Shown: one piece after another, positions 21,107 through 29,874 of the stretch | Position numbering within the stretch: position 1 is the stretch's first letter | Layout: the number at the start of each line of letters is the position of its first letter | IMG/VR virus record: IMGVR_UViG_3300027734_000232 | Location: 1-30,073 of that record | From: a virus | Length of the DNA stretch: 30,073 bases | Direction: 5' to 3' (one strand) | Made by a program: the position numbers and the translations under genes | Notes under the pieces: model-generated | What the model was told of the DNA's origin: nothing | What the model saw: the letters and a program-made list of their open reading frames with translations, nothing else | Database searches by the model: none

Positions 21107-22954
21107 ATGACCACTTACATTTCGCCACAACCAAAACTGCAATTTCTGGACAACAACGGATCTCCGTTGTCGGGCGGTAAGGTTTACACCTACTCAGCCG
21201 GAACCACCACGCCGCTTACAACCTACACTGATTACACCGGCAGTACGGCTAACTCCAACCCAGTTATTTTAGACAGTCGCGGCGAATGCAGCATTTGGTT
21301 AGGTACGTCTTCGTACAAATTTAAACTTACAACATCTACGGATGTTGAAGTCTGGACCGTTGACAACATCTCGGTCCTGACCAGTTCAGCCAACATTACC
21401 TACGTTGAATCCGGTACTGGTGCAGTAACCCAGACGGTGCAAAGCAAACTGCGCCTTGGGTACGTATACCCCGAAGATTTTGGCGCTGCCGGTGATGGCA
21501 CAACCAACGACACGACCGCGTTGCAGAACGCCATCAATACTGGCCGCGATGTCTATCTTGCTGCTGGCAAAACTTACCTGCACACCGTCGCGTTATCGGT
21601 TACAACAAACAATCAATGGTTTGGTGGTCCCGGCGTTCTAAAAACCTCCGGCGCAATAAATAGCGTCAACGTAGGCGGCGCTAGTAACGGTGTTAAGTTG
21701 TCGCTCAACTTCAACTCCCCCGGTCAGACAGCCGGCTACGCTATCTACATTAGCAACGCAGCCCGTGTAACGATTGAACGGGCGTATTTGTACGATGCGT
21801 TTGGAGCGTTGTACGTTGAGCAAGCCAACACCGTTCAACTTGAGTGGATGTGGGGAATTATTCGCGGCCCAGGTATCAAGTGGTACGGCGACGGGTCCAA
21901 ACGGTCAGACATTCTGTCGATCAACTTCTGCGTACTTGACCCCGGCACCGACTATTATGGGTTTGAGTGGGACGGCAACTGTAACAGTCTGAACGTCAAG
22001 TACATGGGTTTGGTCTGCGGCACTAGCAACGCCACCCAATCCAGTTTTGGATTCATTATTCAAAACACGGTTGGCGGCTACAAGTCGGTCACCAGCGGAA
22101 CGATTGCCGGTACAACTTTGACACTGACCACCGCGCCATCTAGCCCGATTGTGGTTGGCATGATCATATCTGGTACGGGCGTAACTGCTGGCACTACGAT
22201 CACTGGTCTTATCAATTCAACCAACTACACCGTTTCAACCGCTCAGTCGGTTGCAACCACTCCTATTACTGCCGTCCCGGCGTTCTTCCCCGCGATTGGT
22301 CGAGTGGGCCAAGTTGAGATTGACTACGCAAAGAGCGCGGCGATCAGGGTGTTGTCTGGCGTGGACTACGATTTTGTCATGCCATACGTTACCGGCTCTG
22401 TCAGTGACGGATTGTATGTTGACCCCAATATTGACAGCTACAACGTGCGCGTAAGCGGTGGCAAGTTCATCGGTAACGGCGGCTACGGAATCAACAACAC
22501 GACCGCTGGCATCTTGTTGATGTCTGGCAGCGTTCAGTTGACCAACAACACCAGCGGCGCAACCAACGGCAACGTCTGGAACCTAGCACCAACCCAAGCG
22601 GTTGATGATTACTTCTACCTAAACCTTGGCGGCGACAAGACGCTCGCCAGCGGTACGTCGCAGATCAACTTTTACCCCAACGATTACATCTCGCACAATC
22701 GGGCGTCGCCAAGGAAAGTGCGGTTTTATATTGGCGGTATTGAGGTCTTTACCGTTGGCGCGGATTCTGTTGACTCGCTTATTCCGTTCAAACTCAAGAC
22801 CTACACCGTTGCTACGCTGCCTGGAAGCCCCGTCAAAGGATGGGTTGCGATGGTCACGGACGCCAACGCTACGACGTTTGCCAGCACCGTCGCTGGTGGT
22901 GGAAGTAATAATGTTCCCGTGTACTATGATGGCACGAACTGGAAGATCGGGTAA
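21107..22954 (+). CDS. Tailspike 2, paralogue with a different anchor (615 aa)
   Basis: The Met at 21107 lies one base after the stop of tailspike 1; the longer upstream frame overlaps that gene and is rejected. Residues 1-90 (PQPKLQFLDNNGSPLSGGKV, AGTTTPLTTYTDYTGS, NPVILDSRGE, VWTVDNI) are the head-binding module common to phage tailspikes. A pectate lyase-3 type beta-helix starts at PEDFGAAGDGTTNDTTALQ (122-140) and parallels tailspike 1 closely (FGGPGVL, GPGIKWYG, WDGNCNSLNVKYMG, DYDFVMPYV, IGNGGYGINN). An insertion of about 65 residues (325-390: SGTIAGTTLTLT, GMIISGTGVTAGTTITG) has no counterpart in spike 1. The end again carries YTVATLP and DGTNWKIG. It is probably a receptor depolymerase or receptor binder. 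Confidence 0.9.
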   Translation: MTTYISPQPKLQFLDNNGSPLSGGKVYTYSAGTTTPLTTYTDYTGSTANSNPVILDSRGECSIWLGTSSYKFKLTTSTDVEVWTVDNISVLTSSANITYVESGTGAVTQTVQSKLRLGYVYPEDFGAAGDGTTNDTTALQNAINTGRDVYLAAGKTYLHTVALSVTTNNQWFGGPGVLKTSGAINSVNVGGASNGVKLSLNFNSPGQTAGYAIYISNAARVTIERAYLYDAFGALYVEQANTVQLEWMWGIIRGPGIKWYGDGSKRSDILSINFCVLDPGTDYYGFEWDGNCNSLNVKYMGLVCGTSNATQSSFGFIIQNTVGGYKSVTSGTIAGTTLTLTTAPSSPIVVGMIISGTGVTAGTTITGLINSTNYTVSTAQSVATTPITAVPAFFPAIGRVGQVEIDYAKSAAIRVLSGVDYDFVMPYVTGSVSDGLYVDPNIDSYNVRVSGGKFIGNGGYGINNTTAGILLMSGSVQLTNNTSGATNGNVWNLAPTQAVDDYFYLNLGGDKTLASGTSQINFYPNDYISHNRASPRKVRFYIGGIEVFTVGADSVDSLIPFKLKTYTVATLPGSPVKGWVAMVTDANATTFASTVAGGGSNNVPVYYDGTNWKIG

Positions 22955-23424
22955 TGCCTGTAATGTCTCAAGAATGGCAAGACCAAAACCAAGCGTACAA
23001 ACGCGCTTGGTGTTTGGGCAATCAAGACGCGATAGCGTTCTTGAACTGCCTTTTTGACGCCGTAGAACTTTGGGACGACTTGATTGACAAAGATGTGCCG
23101 ATTGATGACGGCCATGTCAACAGAGTGTTTACATCGCTGATGTTTGCGTTGCCGTCAAACCCGTGGTTCGTGGCAAACTATGCGTACTATCAGCCGTTGA
23201 TCATGGCTTCGATAAACGGGTTCCACGACGCCAACGAGATGTGCAAGAGTGACAAAAAGCATCTGAGAAACTTGGCGTTTCACATTCGCAATTTTGGTAT
23301 AGAAATCCACATCGCCACCGCGTTTTTGATCGGTGGGTTTGACCATATGCGTAAAGTCTCCAAAGAGATACGAGAATTTTACGCTTTTGAAAATTTTGAG
23401 GAATGGGAGCGCAATCATGCCTGA
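22954..23424 (+). CDS. Conserved helical phage protein (156 aa)
   Basis: The start overlaps the tailspike stop (TAATG). The product is strongly helical and contains AFLNCLFDAVELWDDLIDKD (28-47), ALPSNPWFVANYAYYQPLIM and LAFHIRNFGIEIHIATAFLIGG. I recall conserved phage proteins with this sequence beside tail and ejection genes, without a known function. The WDDLID string resembles a DDxxD metal motif, but a single motif in a short protein is weak evidence. It may be a virion or assembly factor. The ribosome site of the next gene lies inside its last codons. Confidence 0.75.
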   Translation: MPVMSQEWQDQNQAYKRAWCLGNQDAIAFLNCLFDAVELWDDLIDKDVPIDDGHVNRVFTSLMFALPSNPWFVANYAYYQPLIMASINGFHDANEMCKSDKKHLRNLAFHIRNFGIEIHIATAFLIGGFDHMRKVSKEIREFYAFENFEEWERNHA

Positions 23425-24142
23425 TCCAGTAAGCGGCGCTATAGGCGGAAGCGCGCTTGTAGGCGCGTATTCGTCTAACAGGGCGTCAAAGACTCAAGCG
23501 CAAGCCGCTCAACAAGGGCTTGACGCCCAAGAGCGGATGTTTGAGCGTCAGAATGAACTGCAAGAACCGTTTCGTCAGGCAGGTATCGGCGCGCTCAACA
23601 AGCTTATCCCGATGTCTGACTATACCAAGTTTGGCATGGATCAGTTTACGCAAGATCCGGGGTACGCTTTTCGGTTGTCCGAAGGCATGAAAGCGTTGGA
23701 CCGTACTGCCGCTGCTCGCGGCGGTCTGTTGTCTGGGTCTACCCTTAAAGGGGCGCAACGCTACGGTCAAGATCTAGGTTCGCAAGAGTACATGAATGCG
23801 TTTAATCGTTACCAAACTGAACGCAACGCGCAACTTAACCCGTTGCAATCGTTGGCTGGTTTAGGGCAGACATCTACCAATGCGTTGTCGGGCATGGCCG
23901 GTCAAATGGGTCAGAACTACGCTACGGGCTACGGCAACATGGGGCAAGCTAGGGCGTCAGGATACGTTGGTGGCACTAATGCGCTAACATCCGCGCTTGG
24001 CACTGGCATCAACTACGCGCAAAATCAGCAGTACATTAACCGAATGCCGATTCCTGGAACGGGCGTCGCGCTGCCTTCTTACAGCGGAGCGTATGGTGGA
24101 ACTCAAGTTACCCCCGGTAATTTTGGCGACGAATATTATTAA
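23417..24142 (+). CDS. Ejection (DNA transfer) protein, P22 gp7-like (241 aa)
   Basis: The Met at 23417 has GGGAG eight bases upstream and overlaps the previous gene by 8 bases; the longer frame at 23333 is rejected. The start MPDPVSGAIGGSALVGAYSS is a Gly/Ala-rich hydrophobic stretch. Next come AQERMFERQNELQEPFRQAG (40s-60s), AARGGLLSGSTLKGAQRYGQ and YQTERNAQLNPLQSLAGLGQ. The phrase of reactive small residues then Y-x-x-E-R is typical of podovirus DNA transfer proteins. P22 gp7 has 229 residues. It would be packed in the head and expelled ahead of the DNA to form the envelope channel. Confidence 0.8.
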   Translation: MPDPVSGAIGGSALVGAYSSNRASKTQAQAAQQGLDAQERMFERQNELQEPFRQAGIGALNKLIPMSDYTKFGMDQFTQDPGYAFRLSEGMKALDRTAAARGGLLSGSTLKGAQRYGQDLGSQEYMNAFNRYQTERNAQLNPLQSLAGLGQTSTNALSGMAGQMGQNYATGYGNMGQARASGYVGGTNALTSALGTGINYAQNQQYINRMPIPGTGVALPSYSGAYGGTQVTPGNFGDEYY

Positions 24143-24151
24143 GGTCTAATC

Positions 24152-25648
24152 ATGGCAGACTACTCCCTCGCGCTTGGCGTCAAACCGCTTCAGCTTGAAG
24201 ACCCGCTGACGTCTTACGGCAGATTCGCCACCATCCAGAACGCGCAGAACCAGAACGCGCTGGCGCAGTATCAACTCGCCGCAGCGCAACGAGCAGAAGG
24301 GCAACAAAACGCGCTCTACGAACAAGCCCAGACGCCGGGGTTCAAACTTGATTTTCCGACGGCGATAAAATTTGGCCCGCCAGGGATCGCGGCGTATAAA
24401 GCCCAGCAAGATGCAGCAACTAACGCATTGCAAGCCACAAAATTGCAAGGTGAGATTGCGGCCCAACCCGGCGCTAGGCTAAAAACGGAAGCCGAAACAA
24501 ACAAAACCAACCAAGAAATAAGGGACAACCAAACAAAAGCTCTTGGCGTTGGTTTGATGCAAGCCATGCAAAATCCAGATGACGCTACTTTAAAAGGTGT
24601 ACTTGATCGTTTAGAAGAGACAGGGATACCTACTGCAAATTTGCGAAGTCATTTTGCAGCTATGCCAGATTTGGAACAGCGCAAGCAAACTATTAAAAGC
24701 TATGCACTTAGCAATCCGGAAGGGCGCGCGGCGCTACAATTTACGTCACCTAAACCTGAAACATTTGACTTTGGGGGGCGTAAAGTATCATTTGATATGA
24801 ACCCTAACAGTCCAACGTATAAACAAGAAATTTTAAGTCGAGAAAAAACCGCAACACCCGATGCTTTGATAGCGGACGCTCGTTTAAAAGAACAGCACGT
24901 TGACCAGCTAAAACAATGGGATAGACTTAACGATCAACAAAAAGCACAGCTTCAAGAACTAACTCGTTCGCATAATTTGCAGGACGCACGGTCGCGCGCG
25001 CAACTTGAGGAAACGATTGCAAACAACGCGCGTGTTGATCGTCGTGAAGCAGATCGAATCGCGCAAGCAAACAACCCAGGGGTTGTCGCTAACACAATTA
25101 CGGACGCTTCGGGTAAAGTTACGTTACTTAATAAGTTTGGTCAGCAAATTGGCGAACCTATGCCTGGATTGGGTAAGCCTAGCGCGACGTTTGAAAAAAC
25201 GGCGGCGCAGAAAAAACAACTGGCGCTTGATCTTGACCGCATCATTCCAGAACTTAAAAATGCAGTTAAGCCCGGAGGGCTTATTGAGACATCTACCGGC
25301 AGCGGCATAGGTAAGTTGGCTGATGAAACCGCAGCGTTTTTTGGGCAGTCAACAAAAGGTGCTATTGCGGCTGGACAACTTCAGCCTATTTATGACATGG
25401 TTCTCAAAATAGTTCCACGTTTTGAAGGCCCACAATCTAACGCGGATACTAAGTCTTACGAACGCGCCGCAGGTGACATAGGCAACCCAGCAATACCCGC
25501 CCCAAGAAAATTGGCCGCAGCAAAAGAAATTTTACGATTGTTAGAGGCTCGTAGAGATCAATTTGCGACGCGAGATATGGTAAACGAAGGTGGCGGTTTA
25601 CCGCTAACCGGAGGCGGCGTGGATACTAACAATCCGTTGTTAAAGTAA
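24152..25648 (+). CDS. Internal virion / ejection protein (498 aa)
   Basis: AAGG lies before the ATG. The protein begins MADYSLALGVKPLQLEDPLT and is Ala/Gln/Asn-rich with a long helical N-terminal part (NAQNQNALAQYQLAAAQRAE), then further coiled-coil-like helices at about 245-305 (KQWDRLNDQQKAQLQELTRS and following). Its length (P22 gp20 is 471) and position between gp7-like and large ejection proteins suggest the gp20 counterpart. No enzyme motif is seen. The role in forming the ejection conduit is by analogy only. Confidence 0.7.
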   Translation: MADYSLALGVKPLQLEDPLTSYGRFATIQNAQNQNALAQYQLAAAQRAEGQQNALYEQAQTPGFKLDFPTAIKFGPPGIAAYKAQQDAATNALQATKLQGEIAAQPGARLKTEAETNKTNQEIRDNQTKALGVGLMQAMQNPDDATLKGVLDRLEETGIPTANLRSHFAAMPDLEQRKQTIKSYALSNPEGRAALQFTSPKPETFDFGGRKVSFDMNPNSPTYKQEILSREKTATPDALIADARLKEQHVDQLKQWDRLNDQQKAQLQELTRSHNLQDARSRAQLEETIANNARVDRREADRIAQANNPGVVANTITDASGKVTLLNKFGQQIGEPMPGLGKPSATFEKTAAQKKQLALDLDRIIPELKNAVKPGGLIETSTGSGIGKLADETAAFFGQSTKGAIAAGQLQPIYDMVLKIVPRFEGPQSNADTKSYERAAGDIGNPAIPAPRKLAAAKEILRLLEARRDQFATRDMVNEGGGLPLTGGGVDTNNPLLK

Positions 25649-25658
25649 GGGGCGCACT

Positions 25659-28600
25659 ATGGCTACGTCACTTACAGAAATCATCAAAGATCCCAGCTAC
25701 GTTAACGCTAACCCGGAAACGCAGCGCGCGATTTTTGAAAAGTACGCGCCGCTTGACCCCAACTACAGCAACGCCAACGCTGCTACGCAACAAGCCATAC
25801 GTTCCAAGTTTGGTATAGCACAACCAAGCGCAGCGCAAGCACCCGAAGCCGCTGCGCCTAGCGACGTTGAGTTGTTTTATAAACAACTGAAAAATATTAG
25901 CGGCCCGATTCCTACTGAACCCATCGCGGCTGTTGCTCGCGGAGCAACCGACGTTGCGCGTAACTTTGTTCTTGGCGGCGCTCGTCTAGCAGATAAGTTT
26001 TTTCCGCGCGATCAAAATCTTAGCGGGCTAGTTACGGGTCAACAGCCAAGCTACCGTGCTGACGCCGAAAGAGCGTTTGCTGAACAAGAAGAGGCATACC
26101 GAAGAAATTTTGGGGACTTTGACGCGCTGCGTTCTGTTGGTCAGATAGCCGCTACCGTACCGTTTCAAATAGGCGCGGGTCAGGCGGTGTCACGGTTTAA
26201 CCCCGCACTTGGCGCTCAAATTCAAGCGGGTGGTTTTGGCCCCGGCGGTACTATGCCAACCCGTATCGCGGGCGGTGGTATCTCTGGCGGCATCGGTGCA
26301 GGGCTAGTGAACCCAGACGAAACTACGATGGGCGCTACCCTGGGCGCTATCCTACCTCCGGCGGCTCGGCCTGTCGTTAAAATAGGTGGGGAACTTTTCA
26401 AACGTGTAGGCGCGATGCTTCCATTTGGAACCAAGCAAGACGCCTACATGGAGGCGCTTGGTAACGACCCACAAAGGATTAGCGCCGCGATTGATATGCT
26501 TGAGAAAGGCATACCAATTGAAAAAGTTGCGGTAGATCTTAACAGCAGCGGTCTGGCCGCGCTGGCTAAGTCAACCCGTGAAAAAGCCAGCAGCGCAATT
26601 GTAGATCTGTACGCCGCGCGCGATGCAGCTATTAAGTTGCAGCAAACCAATCAGCTTGCTGGAGCGCAACAAAACGTAAACGCGCTTGCCCAACAGAACA
26701 TACCGGCGGCTACCGCAACGCCTAGCGCCCCTCGCGCGGCGGTTAAACAAGCGCTGGCCGCAGAACGAACCGCGTTAGAGGGACAGAAAGCCGCCCGTAC
26801 TGGCGCTTTGACCGCTGAACAACAGGCCGCTGAAAGGGCTTTGGCTACCAAACGCGCAGAAGAACAAGCGCGCGTTGAAGCGGGTCAAGGAACTACAAAC
26901 GCCATGATTGCAGAACGTGAAGCCAAAGCCCGCGCGGGTGTGGCTAACGTCAGTCAATTGACGGTGGGCGAAGCACTTGCAAACGCTGAAAAAGTAATCC
27001 AAGAGAACACCAAAGAAACCGTAACTAGACCCGCGTACAAGGCTGCGTTTGACGCCGCGCCCGACGCGACGATTGATCTGAGCAATTTGGCCGCAGTTTC
27101 TAAAGGTCAACTGGGTGATTTGCTTACGGAAATTAAAGGGTTAGCGCCAAATGCTGCGGCGTTTCTTGAGAAGTACGGTCCTAAAAAGCGAACCGTTAAC
27201 ATGGGCGAAGGGCTGACAACAACCGAAATGGTTCCAGCCAAACCCGTCACGCTTGAAGACGCCCATAAGCTACGCCAAGCGATCAACATCGACCGTTCGG
27301 CGCTTAAAGGCTCGACCGATTCGCAAGCAAACATCACTCGCGCGCGTTTGAATCAGTTGTACTCAGAAGTTGATAAGGCAATCAAAGCTGGCGCGCCAGA
27401 AGAAGCCTACAAGCTATTCCAAGAAGCCAACAAGTTGTTCCGCGAGCGGATCGTCGGCATCCACGGTACAGGGCCGCTCGCCAAACTATCGCGCACCAGT
27501 ACAACTAATGAGCCAATGTTGCGCCCAGTTGAGATTGCATCGACAGCACTTAAAGACGAAGGCGCTACCCGTCAGTTTTTAAATCTTTACAGTCAAAACC
27601 CAGAGTCGTTGCAAACGCTCGGTACAGCTATTGAAGATTTGTACCGCCGCGAGGTTTTGAAACCTAGCGCGGGCGCTAACGCGCACGCTGATTTTATGTT
27701 TACCCGCGCCGATCAGCTTGCCGCTATGGATCAAGCTGGCATGAACATAACCCAGCGGTTGAACAGCATCGGCGATGAGTTTGCCAACATCCGGCAAGCC
27801 AAGGAAGTCGCCAAAGCAACCAAAGGGGAAACATTTAAGGCTGAACAAACAGCGTTAGAGCGGCAGCGCGCGGGCATATCTAAAAAAATTGACGCTGAGT
27901 TTGCCAAGCAAGACGAAGCGTTAAATCTTGCGGCTACAACCCTTGGGTTCAAGTACACGCCAGACCTTCGCGCCAAGATTGTCACGGACCCAATGACGCG
28001 CAGCATGGCGTTGTCCCGTATGGATGACGGCGCTAAGTCATCGCTGGCGCGTGGCGTTATGCTGGACGCATCGCAAGGCGTCATCGCTGGCGAAGCGGGC
28101 GCGGGCGCTAAGATGCTTAAGCATCTGACCGACAACGAAGCGGGTATTCTGAAAGTTCTGGAAGCAAGCGATCCAAAGAACGCCGCAAAGATCTTGGCTG
28201 ACGCCAAGCAAGTAGCCGAACTGTACCAGTTGGTCGAACAAGCCGGTAACAAATTAGCTCCCGAAGGCGCGGTGCTTAACAACGCAATGACCACCGCGCG
28301 CAACATTGGCGCGCTGACACAGAATGCGCCGGAGATTCGCGCAGTTGCGGATAAGATCCTAAGTGATCTGGCGACGGGCAAAAAGTTTGAAGAGCTTGGC
28401 GGCAAAGGTGTTATTGCCGGTACTCAAGGTGCTAAGTTGTTTAGCGATCAATTGAAACCAGAACCTCCTGGCGGCTGGAGTCCTACGTACACGATTGCCC
28501 GTCACATCTATAAACTTCTGGGCGGCAGAATAGACAACAAACTTGCCGTAGAAGTAGCGACCGAGCTTGCCAACTCGCAAACCGCCGCTGAAGCAATTAG

Positions 28601-28721
28601 AGCAGCGCGCGACAGAGCGGTGAAGCAAGAACAGCGCCGCGCGGTAGTGACCGGAATCGCCAAAAAAGGCGCGCCTGTTTACCCGACCTTAGTAACTCCC
28701 ACAAATCAAATGGCCGAATGA
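25659..28721 (+). CDS. Large internal virion / ejection protein (1020 aa)
   Basis: AGGGG precedes the ATG. The N terminus has two tandem copies of a 22-residue unit: DPSYVNANPETQRAIFEKY (11-29) and DPNYSNANAATQQAIRSKF (33-51). A Gly/Ala-rich segment (about 175-250, GGGISGGIGAGLVNP) may insert in a membrane. A long charged coiled-coil region (about 335-430, EQQAAERALATKRAEEQARV) follows. It occupies the place of P22 gp16 (609 residues), the largest ejected protein, and is much longer. No lytic transglycosylase motif was recognised. It is likely packed in the head and delivered into the host envelope. Confidence 0.78.
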   Translation: MATSLTEIIKDPSYVNANPETQRAIFEKYAPLDPNYSNANAATQQAIRSKFGIAQPSAAQAPEAAAPSDVELFYKQLKNISGPIPTEPIAAVARGATDVARNFVLGGARLADKFFPRDQNLSGLVTGQQPSYRADAERAFAEQEEAYRRNFGDFDALRSVGQIAATVPFQIGAGQAVSRFNPALGAQIQAGGFGPGGTMPTRIAGGGISGGIGAGLVNPDETTMGATLGAILPPAARPVVKIGGELFKRVGAMLPFGTKQDAYMEALGNDPQRISAAIDMLEKGIPIEKVAVDLNSSGLAALAKSTREKASSAIVDLYAARDAAIKLQQTNQLAGAQQNVNALAQQNIPAATATPSAPRAAVKQALAAERTALEGQKAARTGALTAEQQAAERALATKRAEEQARVEAGQGTTNAMIAEREAKARAGVANVSQLTVGEALANAEKVIQENTKETVTRPAYKAAFDAAPDATIDLSNLAAVSKGQLGDLLTEIKGLAPNAAAFLEKYGPKKRTVNMGEGLTTTEMVPAKPVTLEDAHKLRQAINIDRSALKGSTDSQANITRARLNQLYSEVDKAIKAGAPEEAYKLFQEANKLFRERIVGIHGTGPLAKLSRTSTTNEPMLRPVEIASTALKDEGATRQFLNLYSQNPESLQTLGTAIEDLYRREVLKPSAGANAHADFMFTRADQLAAMDQAGMNITQRLNSIGDEFANIRQAKEVAKATKGETFKAEQTALERQRAGISKKIDAEFAKQDEALNLAATTLGFKYTPDLRAKIVTDPMTRSMALSRMDDGAKSSLARGVMLDASQGVIAGEAGAGAKMLKHLTDNEAGILKVLEASDPKNAAKILADAKQVAELYQLVEQAGNKLAPEGAVLNNAMTTARNIGALTQNAPEIRAVADKILSDLATGKKFEELGGKGVIAGTQGAKLFSDQLKPEPPGGWSPTYTIARHIYKLLGGRIDNKLAVEVATELANSQTAAEAIRAARDRAVKQEQRRAVVTGIAKKGAPVYPTLVTPTNQMAE

Positions 28722-28909
28722 TGGTTACATTATCTGAAGTCGATCACAAGATTGATGCCCACGTGGACGTTTGCGCGATCCGGTACGAAGGTATCGAGAA
28801 AGAGACGCGCGGTATCCACGCCCGGATCAAGCGCCTTGAGCAGATCCTGATCACCGGCGGGGGTGCAATCATTATGTTGCTCCTGACGATAATCCTGAAG
28901 GGACACTAA
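28718..28909 (+). CDS. XhlA-like holin-associated membrane protein (63 aa)
   Basis: The start overlaps the previous stop by ATGA. The first 45 residues are a charged, coiled-coil-like part (EVDHKIDAHVDV, GIHARIKRLEQI), followed by one C-terminal membrane span (LITGGGAIIMLLLTIIL). This is the shape of XhlA / hemolysin-type phage proteins, which help holins in lysis. An alternative start is the second Met. It is the first of three small membrane proteins placed before the endolysin. Confidence 0.65.
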   Translation: MMVTLSEVDHKIDAHVDVCAIRYEGIEKETRGIHARIKRLEQILITGGGAIIMLLLTIILKGH

Positions 28910-29214
28910 TGACTGAAAAGTTGGAAGCCAAGTCGCAGTTGATTGAGAAGACTGCGTTTGCGGTCTTGCCGATCCTGTTTACTTGCGTGGTGTATCTGAT
29001 GTCGTCGCTGGATAAACTTAGCCACGATGTGACGGTCCTGAACGCAAAAATCAGTCTGGTGGTCACATCAGACAACAAGCAAGCCGCCAACTCCGGGGCT
29101 GAACTGGCGCGGGAAAAGTTGCGCCAAGATCTAGAAAAGCAAATCCATGAGAACCGGGAACTTATCCATCTGAACCGCGAGCGCATCGTAATCCTTGAAC
29201 AAAAGGTCAAGTGA
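28909..29214 (+). CDS. Lysis-cassette membrane protein, possible i-spanin (101 aa)
   Basis: The start overlaps the previous stop (TAATG). It has one N-terminal membrane span (AFAVLPILFTCVVYLMSSL, about 17-35) followed by a long coiled-coil part with charged residues (LAREKLRQDLEKQIHENREL). An N-terminal anchor with an outward coiled coil is the layout of Rz-type inner-membrane spanins, but no o-spanin lipobox gene was found nested in it. A holin partner is the alternative. Confidence 0.6.
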   Translation: MTEKLEAKSQLIEKTAFAVLPILFTCVVYLMSSLDKLSHDVTVLNAKISLVVTSDNKQAANSGAELAREKLRQDLEKQIHENRELIHLNRERIVILEQKVK

Positions 29215-29372
29215 TGGAAGTTTTTGAAATCATTCTCAAGGCGTCTCCGGCGATCCTCGCGTTGATCACGCTGATTGTTGTTCTTGCCAAACTCGACCTG
29301 CGCGTTGCCGTGTTGGAAGAGAAAGTCAAAACCCTGTTCGACCTCATCAATAAGAGGCCACACAATGGCTGA
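29214..29372 (+). CDS. Small membrane protein, candidate holin (52 aa)
   Basis: The start overlaps the previous stop (TGATG) and the 3' end overlaps the endolysin by 8 bases. A single span (SPAILALITLIVVLAKL, about 11-27) is followed by a short amphipathic helix (VAVLEEKVKTLFDLINKR). The size and position directly before the endolysin fit a holin or holin-modulating peptide. The product is too small to assign to a family by eye. Confidence 0.6.
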   Translation: MEVFEIILKASPAILALITLIVVLAKLDLRVAVLEEKVKTLFDLINKRPHNG

Positions 29373-29874
29373 CTTTGGACCTGCGTTTGAAAAGATGATC
29401 CACGATGAAGGTGGATACCAACTGACGGACATTCCGGGTGACCGGGGAGGACAAACATATGCAGGGATCGCAAGAAAACCAAATCCCGACTGGGCAGGAT
29501 GGCAGCACATCGACCGCAAAGACTTCGGGTCAGCTACGCCGTTGGTCCGCGAATTCTATAAAACGAATTTTTGGGATCGTGTCCGAGGCGATGACCTTAC
29601 GGACCAAGCTATTGCAGAAACCATCTTCAACTTCGCAGTCAACACCGGAGTCGGTGTCGCCGCCAAACTCGCCCAAGTAATTGTAGGAGTTGCTCCAGAT
29701 GGTGCTATCGGTGCTAAGACGGTTGAACGACTTAACATCTGCACGGCGGAAAAGTTTGTTCCAACGTATGCACTCGCAAAGATCCAACGCTACGCCGCCA
29801 TCTGCAACAAAGACAGATCCCAGTCCAAGTTCCTGCTCGGATGGATCAACCGCACCCTGCAAGGACTCAAGTAA
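29365..29874 (+). CDS. Endolysin, glycoside hydrolase family 108 (169 aa)
   Basis: The Met at 29365 (AGAGG upstream) is preferred over a longer frame that begins inside the previous gene. The N-terminal signature is MIHDEGGYQL then PGDRGGQTYAGIARK (11-38): E15 is the expected catalytic glutamate of EGGY and the D-x-GG-x-T-x-x-GI motif is intact. The helical GH108 body runs to about residue 90, and the C-terminal half (GVGVAAKLAQVIVGVAPDGA, then KTVERL) matches the PG_binding_3 domain. It cleaves the glycan strands of peptidoglycan (muramidase activity is known for the family) once a holin opens the membrane. No signal peptide is seen. Confidence 0.93.
   Translation: MADFGPAFEKMIHDEGGYQLTDIPGDRGGQTYAGIARKPNPDWAGWQHIDRKDFGSATPLVREFYKTNFWDRVRGDDLTDQAIAETIFNFAVNTGVGVAAKLAQVIVGVAPDGAIGAKTVERLNICTAEKFVPTYALAKIQRYAAICNKDRSQSKFLLGWINRTLQGLK

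Noticed and set aside
20924-22954. Longer tailspike 2 start at 20924
   Set aside because: It would overlap tailspike 1 by 182 bases in another frame, and the Met at 21107 begins the known type of head-binding module.
27731-28405. Minus-strand 224-residue frame inside the large ejection protein
   Set aside because: Antisense to a long continuous plus-strand gene with no ribosome site; Ala/Ser-rich composition reflects the reverse of Ala/Gln-rich codons.
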